This document shows positions 6,591 to 9,758 of a stretch of 9,758 bases of DNA, piece after piece. Within the stretch, counting starts at the first letter, position 1. Every line of letters begins with the position of its first letter. The position numbers and the translations under genes are program-made. Origin of the DNA: Friedmanniella sp. (GTDB lineage Bacteria; Actinomycetota; Actinomycetes; Propionibacteriales; Propionibacteriaceae); contig JAOPXW010000392.1 in assembly GCA_025964935.1 (NCBI GenBank), forward strand, positions 1 to 9,758. The letters run 5' to 3'. The notes beneath the pieces are model-generated. The model was not told where the DNA came from. It saw only the letters and a program-made list of their open reading frames with translations, and did not search any database.

Positions 6591-7985
6591 GTGACCGCCA
6601 CGACCGACCCGGCACCCCGCGCCCTGGCGCCCTGGGGACCGACCGAGGTCCCCACCACCGCCCTGCTGACCGACCACTACGAGCTGACCATGCTCCGGGC
6701 GGCCCTGCAGGCGGGCACGGCCGACCGACGCTGCGTGTTCGAGCTCTTCGCGCGACGGCTGCCCAGCGGCCGCCGCTACGGCGTGGTGGCCGGGGTGGGC
6801 CGCGCCCTGCGCGCGCTGCGGCACTTCCGCTTCGACGAGGAGGCCTTGCGCTTCCTGCGCGAGACCGAGGTCGTGGACGAGGCCACGGCCCACTGGCTGG
6901 CGGACTTCCGCTTCTCCGGCGACGTCTGGGGCTACCCCGAGGGCGAGACCTACTTCCCCGGGTCGCCGGTCGTGGTCGTGGAGAGCACCTTCGCCGAGGG
7001 CGTGATCCTGGAGACGCTGCTGCTGAGCATCTACAACCACGACTCCGCGATCGCCTCGGCGGCGTCGCGGATGACCGCCGCCGCCGGGAGCCGACCGTGC
7101 ATCGAGATGGGCTCGCGGCGTACGCAGGAGCTGGCCGCGGTGGCCGCCGCCCGCGCGGCGTACATCGCCGGCTTCGAGGCCACCTCCAACCTGGAGGCCG
7201 GGCGCCGCTACGGCGTACCCACGCGGGGCACCTCGGCCCACTCGTTCACCCTGCTGCACCACGACGAGCGCGAGGCGTTCGCGGCCCAGATCGCGGCCCT
7301 CGGCGAGGACACCACCCTGCTCGTCGACACCTACGACGTGACCACCGCCGTCCGGACCGGGGTCGAGCTGACCGGTGGCCGGCTGGGGGCGGTCCGGCTC
7401 GACTCGGGCGACCTCGCCGTGCTCGCCAGCCGCGTTCGGGACCAGCTCGACTCCCTCGGCGCCACCGGGACCCGGATCATCGTCACGAGCGACCTCGACG
7501 AGTTCACCATCGGCGCCCTGTCCGGCGCCCCGGTGGACGGCTACGGCGTGGGGACCGCGCTGGTCACCGGCAGCGGCCACCCGACCTGCGGCTTCGTCTA
7601 CAAGCTGGTGGCCCGGGCCGACTCCGACGAGCCGGGCGCGCCCCTGGTCTCCGTGGCCAAGAAGAGCGCCGACAAGATCTCGGTCGGCGGCCGCAAGTAC
7701 GCCCTGCGCCGGATCGACGCCTCCGGCACCGCCGAGTGCGAGGTGCTGGGGGTCGGCGAGCCGCCGACGAGCGACGGCAACGACCGCCCGCTGCTGGTGC
7801 CGCTGGTGCGCGCGGGTGAGGTGGTCGGGGACGAGCCCCTGGACCTGGCCCGAGAGCGCCACCGCCGCTCACGGGCCGAGCTGCCGCTCGAGGCCGCCAA
7901 GATGTCGCGGGGCGAGCCGGTCATCGACACCCGCTACGCCGGCACCGCCGACCCCAGCCCCTTCCGCCGTCAGGAGAGCCGATGA
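6591..7985 (+). CDS. pncB: Nicotinate phosphoribosyltransferase
   Basis: This 464-residue cytosolic enzyme converts nicotinate and PRPP to nicotinate mononucleotide with ATP-driven histidine phosphorylation, feeding the Preiss-Handler route to NAD. The N-terminal LLTDHYELTM (25-34) is the family start. The phosphorylated histidine is H217 in RGTSAHSF, and the phosphoribosyl-binding region includes LVDTYDVTT, RLDSGDLAVL and GVGTALVTGSG. Length and motifs fit the actinobacterial PncB1 type. The GTG at 6591 is chosen because a TANNNT -10 element sits seven bases upstream and LLTDHYELT follows about 25 residues in. It overlaps pncA by four bases and diverges from clpS across 49 bp, so it is likely the lead gene of a two-gene NAD-salvage operon. 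I see no recognisable NAD-responsive operator. Confidence 0.95.
   Translation: MTATTDPAPRALAPWGPTEVPTTALLTDHYELTMLRAALQAGTADRRCVFELFARRLPSGRRYGVVAGVGRALRALRHFRFDEEALRFLRETEVVDEATAHWLADFRFSGDVWGYPEGETYFPGSPVVVVESTFAEGVILETLLLSIYNHDSAIASAASRMTAAAGSRPCIEMGSRRTQELAAVAAARAAYIAGFEATSNLEAGRRYGVPTRGTSAHSFTLLHHDEREAFAAQIAALGEDTTLLVDTYDVTTAVRTGVELTGGRLGAVRLDSGDLAVLASRVRDQLDSLGATGTRIIVTSDLDEFTIGALSGAPVDGYGVGTALVTGSGHPTCGFVYKLVARADSDEPGAPLVSVAKKSADKISVGGRKYALRRIDASGTAECEVLGVGEPPTSDGNDRPLLVPLVRAGEVVGDEPLDLARERHRRSRAELPLEAAKMSRGEPVIDTRYAGTADPSPFRRQESR
7972..7976 (+). promoter_or_regulatory. Ribosome binding site of pncA within the end of pncB
   Basis: AGGAG lies five bases before the ATG at 7982. It supports this start over in-frame GTG codons further in (such as 8039), so the 17-residue N-terminal extension of PncA is real. 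Confidence 0.7.
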
Positions 7986-8608
7986 CCGCCGAGACGCCCG
8001 TCGAGGAGACCGAGGACACCGTCGGCGACCCCGGCCGCGTGCTGGTCGTGGTCGACGTGCAGCGCGACTTCTGCGAGGGCGGCTCGCTGGCCGTGGCCGG
8101 GGGCAGGGCGGTGGCCGCCGGTATCAGCGCGCTACTCGCCGGCCCGCACGGCTACGCCGCGGTGGTGGCCACCCGCGACCACCACATCGACCCGGGGTCG
8201 CACTTCTCCTCCGAGCCGGACTTCGTGAGCTCCTGGCCGCGGCACTGCGAGGTCGGGACCCCCGGGGTCGAGCTGGTCGACGAGCTCACCTTCCGCAGCT
8301 TCGACGCGGTCTTCGACAAGGGCGAGTACGCGGCGGCCTACTCCGGCTTCGAGGGCCGGTCCGCCGCCGGGGAGGACCTGGCCGGCTGGCTGCGGTCGCG
8401 GGGGCACCGCGCCGTGGACGTGTGCGGCATCGCCACCGACCACTGTGTCCGGGCGACCGCCCTGGACGCGGCCGCCGCCGGGTTCGTCACCACCGTGCTG
8501 CTCGACCTGACCGCGGCGGTGTCGGCCGAGCGGGCCGCGGAGACCCTGCTCGAGCTGGCCGCCGCCGGGGTCGCGGTGGAGGACCGCTCCACGACCGAGG
8601 CGAGCTGA
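7982..8608 (+). CDS. pncA: Nicotinamidase
   Basis: This 208-residue cytosolic cysteine hydrolase converts nicotinamide to nicotinate, the substrate of the upstream PncB. Members of this family also activate pyrazinamide. The catalytic triad is D25 (VVDVQRDF), K113 (FDKGEY) and C155 (ATDHC). The metal ligands are D66, H68, H74 and H88. All seven residues map to the M. tuberculosis PncA positions (8, 96, 138; 49, 51, 57, 71) with a constant offset of 17, so there are no gaps across the active-site region. The extra 17 N-terminal residues are acidic (four Glu and two Asp). The ATG overlaps the pncB stop as ATGA, and a good ribosome site precedes it. The 3' end converges on the methyltransferase gene 12 bp away. 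Confidence 0.96.
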   Translation: MTAETPVEETEDTVGDPGRVLVVVDVQRDFCEGGSLAVAGGRAVAAGISALLAGPHGYAAVVATRDHHIDPGSHFSSEPDFVSSWPRHCEVGTPGVELVDELTFRSFDAVFDKGEYAAAYSGFEGRSAAGEDLAGWLRSRGHRAVDVCGIATDHCVRATALDAAAAGFVTTVLLDLTAAVSAERAAETLLELAAAGVAVEDRSTTEAS

Positions 8609-8625
8609 CGCCGTACGGGGTCAGC
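8604..8625. terminator. 22-bp near-perfect palindrome spanning two convergent stop codons
   Basis: Ten of eleven base pairs match (only the 8610/8619 pair fails). The left side holds the pncA TGA (8606-8608) and the right side the methyltransferase stop (8621-8623 on the complement). As RNA it gives a 6-bp stem, one mismatch, two more pairs and a GTAC loop on either strand, so it could act as a bidirectional terminator. No T-run follows on either side. Confidence 0.45.
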
Positions 8626-9490
8626 CGGCCCGGCGGGCCGTCACGAGCAGGTACTCCCACTCCATGGTCGAGCCCTGCCCCAGGTGCTCGCGGGCCAGGT
8701 CGAGCAGAGCCTGGTCCAGGGCCGCGGTCCGCTCCGGGTCCCCGGCCACGCTGCGGTAGGCCATGATCGTGGGCCCGAAGGCCGCCCGGAAGAAGCTGCG
8801 GAAGTCCTCGGGCCGCTCGAACCTGTCGACGGTGAGGGTGCGGCGTACGGCGACCAGGTCTTCCACCGCCGACCCCAGGAGGCCCGCGACGTAGTCCGCC
8901 TCGCCCCAGCGGATGGCCGGCGCCGCGCCGGGCGGGAGCGGGGGGCTGAAGGGGCGGTGCGCAGCGAACAGCCCACCGACGAAGCCCTCCGGGGTCCAGT
9001 TGGCCAGCGCGATCCGCCCGCCGGGGCGGCAGACCCGGACCAGCTCGCGGGCGGCCTGCTGGTGGTGCGGTGCGAACATCACCCCGACGCAGGACAGCAC
9101 CACGTCGAACTCGCCGTCGGCGAACGGCAGGTGCTCCGCGTCCGCCACCCGCCACTCCAGGTCGAGCCCGGCCGCGGCCGCCTCGACGCGGCCGGCCTCC
9201 AGCAGCTCCGGTGTCAGGTCTGAGGCCACCACCCGGGCACCGGCCCGGGCCGCCGGCAGGGACGCGTTCCCCGACCCCGCCGCCACGTCCAGGACGCGCT
9301 CACCGGTCTGGAGCTCGGCCGCCGCCACCAGAGCGGCACCGAGCCCGGCCACGACCTCCCGGGCCACGGCGGGGAAGTCCCCCAACGCCCACAGCGCCGC
9401 GTGCCGCGCCTTCAGCTCCCGGTCCGCCCGTTCCCGTTCCGCCTGCTCCGGGTCGGTCTGCCCGCGGTCCGCCTGATGCGGGATCGTCAT
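8621..9490 (-). CDS. Class I SAM-dependent methyltransferase, substrate unknown
   Basis: This 289-residue soluble protein has a Rossmann methyltransferase fold of the UbiE/Methyltransf_11 type. Motif I is RVLDVAAGSGN (65-75), which binds S-adenosylmethionine. D91 in VVASDLTPELL is the acidic residue expected to hold the ribose. ADAEHLPFADGEFDVVLS is the motif II/III region, and RVCRPGGRIALANW is the post-III strand. A charged, Glu/Arg-rich N-terminal stretch (about 8-32) precedes the fold. The C-terminal third (SFFRAAFGPTIMAYRS onward) is the variable substrate cap. The ATG at 9490 is preferred to the adjacent GTG at 9493 because AGGTGG lies seven bases before it. Neither neighbour, pncA or the SDR gene, shares its strand. 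The acceptor molecule cannot be read from the sequence. Confidence 0.88.
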   Translation of the reverse strand: MTIPHQADRGQTDPEQAERERADRELKARHAALWALGDFPAVAREVVAGLGAALVAAAELQTGERVLDVAAGSGNASLPAARAGARVVASDLTPELLEAGRVEAAAAGLDLEWRVADAEHLPFADGEFDVVLSCVGVMFAPHHQQAARELVRVCRPGGRIALANWTPEGFVGGLFAAHRPFSPPLPPGAAPAIRWGEADYVAGLLGSAVEDLVAVRRTLTVDRFERPEDFRSFFRAAFGPTIMAYRSVAGDPERTAALDQALLDLAREHLGQGSTMEWEYLLVTARRAG

Positions 9491-9497
9491 CACTGGT

Positions 9498-9503
9498 CCA
9501 CCT
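9498..9503 (-). promoter_or_regulatory. Ribosome binding site of the methyltransferase gene
   Basis: AGGTGG on the minus strand is seven bases before the ATG at 9490 but only four before the GTG at 9493, favouring the ATG. Further upstream in the likely leader, GGGAC and GTCCC (9525-9537) form a 5-bp hairpin of unknown meaning. Confidence 0.6.
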
Positions 9504-9611
9504 GTCCTGTGCTGGGCTGGGTCCGGGACTCCGTCCCCTCCGACAGGAGCCGGGTGACCTCACGGTGATACCAGGGAGGTCGCGCAGGTCCGGGGGTCTG
9601 GGCGGCCGACC

Positions 9612-9617
9612 TACAGT
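9612..9617 (+). promoter_or_regulatory. Candidate -10 element for a leaderless SDR gene
   Basis: TACAGT matches TANNNT and ends six bases before the ATG at 9624, with no Shine-Dalgarno sequence between. The transcription start would coincide with the start codon. No clear -35 box is visible. Confidence 0.45.
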
Positions 9618-9623
9618 GGACCG

Positions 9624-9758
9624 ATGAACTGGAGCATCGCCGACCTGCCCACCCAGACCGGACGGACCATCGTCGTCACGGGCGCCACCAGCGGACTCGG
9701 CAAGGTGACCGCGCGGGCGCTGGCCGGCGCGGGCGCCCGGGTCGTCCTGGCGGTCCGC
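9624..9758 (+). CDS. Short-chain dehydrogenase/reductase, N-terminal fragment (cut by window edge)
   Basis: Forty-five codons are visible, starting at the ATG. TGATSGLG (19-26) is the glycine-rich NAD(P)-binding motif of classical SDR enzymes, preceded by the first beta strand TIVVT and followed by an alanine-rich helix and strand ARVVLAVR. The opening (IADLPTQTGRT) resembles the retinol-dehydrogenase-like SDR group that is abundant in actinobacteria. The catalytic Ser-Tyr-Lys residues would lie beyond the window, so substrate and activity cannot be judged. It is divergent from the methyltransferase gene across 133 bp and is probably leaderless. An arginine at the end of the second strand often goes with NADP preference, which is only suggestive here. 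Confidence 0.88.
   Translation, partial: MNWSIADLPTQTGRTIVVTGATSGLGKVTARALAGAGARVVLAVR

Noticed and set aside
6542..6658. A longer ClpS starting at 6658
   Set aside because: It would run through the pncB start and promoter, adds residues not seen in ClpS, and exceeds the usual length of about 100 residues.
5643..7862. A 739-codon open frame on the minus strand covering pncB, clpS and the DUF2017 gene
   Set aside because: Only its last 192 codons form a real protein (DUF2017). The rest is antisense or out of frame to pncB and clpS, with the low-complexity Gly/Arg/Ala composition typical of GC-rich shadow frames.
9554..9572. GTGAnnTCAC followed by GGTGATACC in the methyltransferase/SDR gap, resembling TetR or MarR operators
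   Set aside because: The half-sites are only 3-4 bases long and neighbouring short palindromes are expected by chance; no regulator gene is nearby.

Overview
The window is very GC-rich and densely coded, with frequent GTG starts, and its gene set is that of a high-GC actinobacterium. The CysM/CysO/Mec proteins, ClpS with its DUF2017 partner, PncB and PncA all look like the mycobacterial/actinobacterial versions of these families. A Nocardioides-like (Propionibacteriales) host is my guess, not something the sequence proves.

Layout, left to right. Positions 1-34 (minus) hold the first 11 codons of a glutamate racemase gene (murI) cut by the window edge. Positions 119-1858 (minus) are a three-gene operon, mec > cysO > cysM, for cysteine synthesis that uses a protein-bound thiocarboxylate as sulfur donor. 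A divergent intergenic region (1859-2023) carries a perfect 14-bp inverted repeat enclosing a tandem 10-bp repeat. Next is a cytosolic GH31 alpha-glucosidase-type gene (2024-4453, plus), which converges on a secreted SH3-SH3-NlpC/P60 cell-wall hydrolase gene (4501-5430, minus). Positions 5643-6541 (minus) carry clpS followed by a DUF2017 gene. Only 49 bp away, pncB and pncA (6591-8608, plus) run divergently as an overlapping NAD-salvage pair. pncA converges on a SAM-dependent methyltransferase gene (8621-9490, minus). The window ends in the first 45 codons of a short-chain dehydrogenase (9624 onward, plus).

Working together: Mec trims CysO to expose its Gly-Gly end, a sulfurtransferase outside the window loads sulfur, and CysM joins it to O-phosphoserine; Mec then releases cysteine. 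PncA converts nicotinamide to nicotinate and PncB converts nicotinate to nicotinate mononucleotide. ClpS delivers N-degron substrates to ClpC/ClpP. As I remember it, the M. tuberculosis order is pncB1, clpS, DUF2017, a peptidase, mec, cysO, cysM, rhomboid, murI. The window keeps that order, but the GH31 and NlpC/P60 genes sit where the peptidase gene would be and the rhomboid gene is absent between cysM and murI.

I see no mobile element, CRISPR array, tRNA or rRNA, and nothing that amounts to a wholly new multi-gene system. The most unusual items are the inverted repeat at 1915-1998, the interleaved divergent promoters between clpS and pncB with probable leaderless starts, the hidden murI start at the left edge, and the palindrome spanning the convergent stop codons of pncA and the methyltransferase gene.
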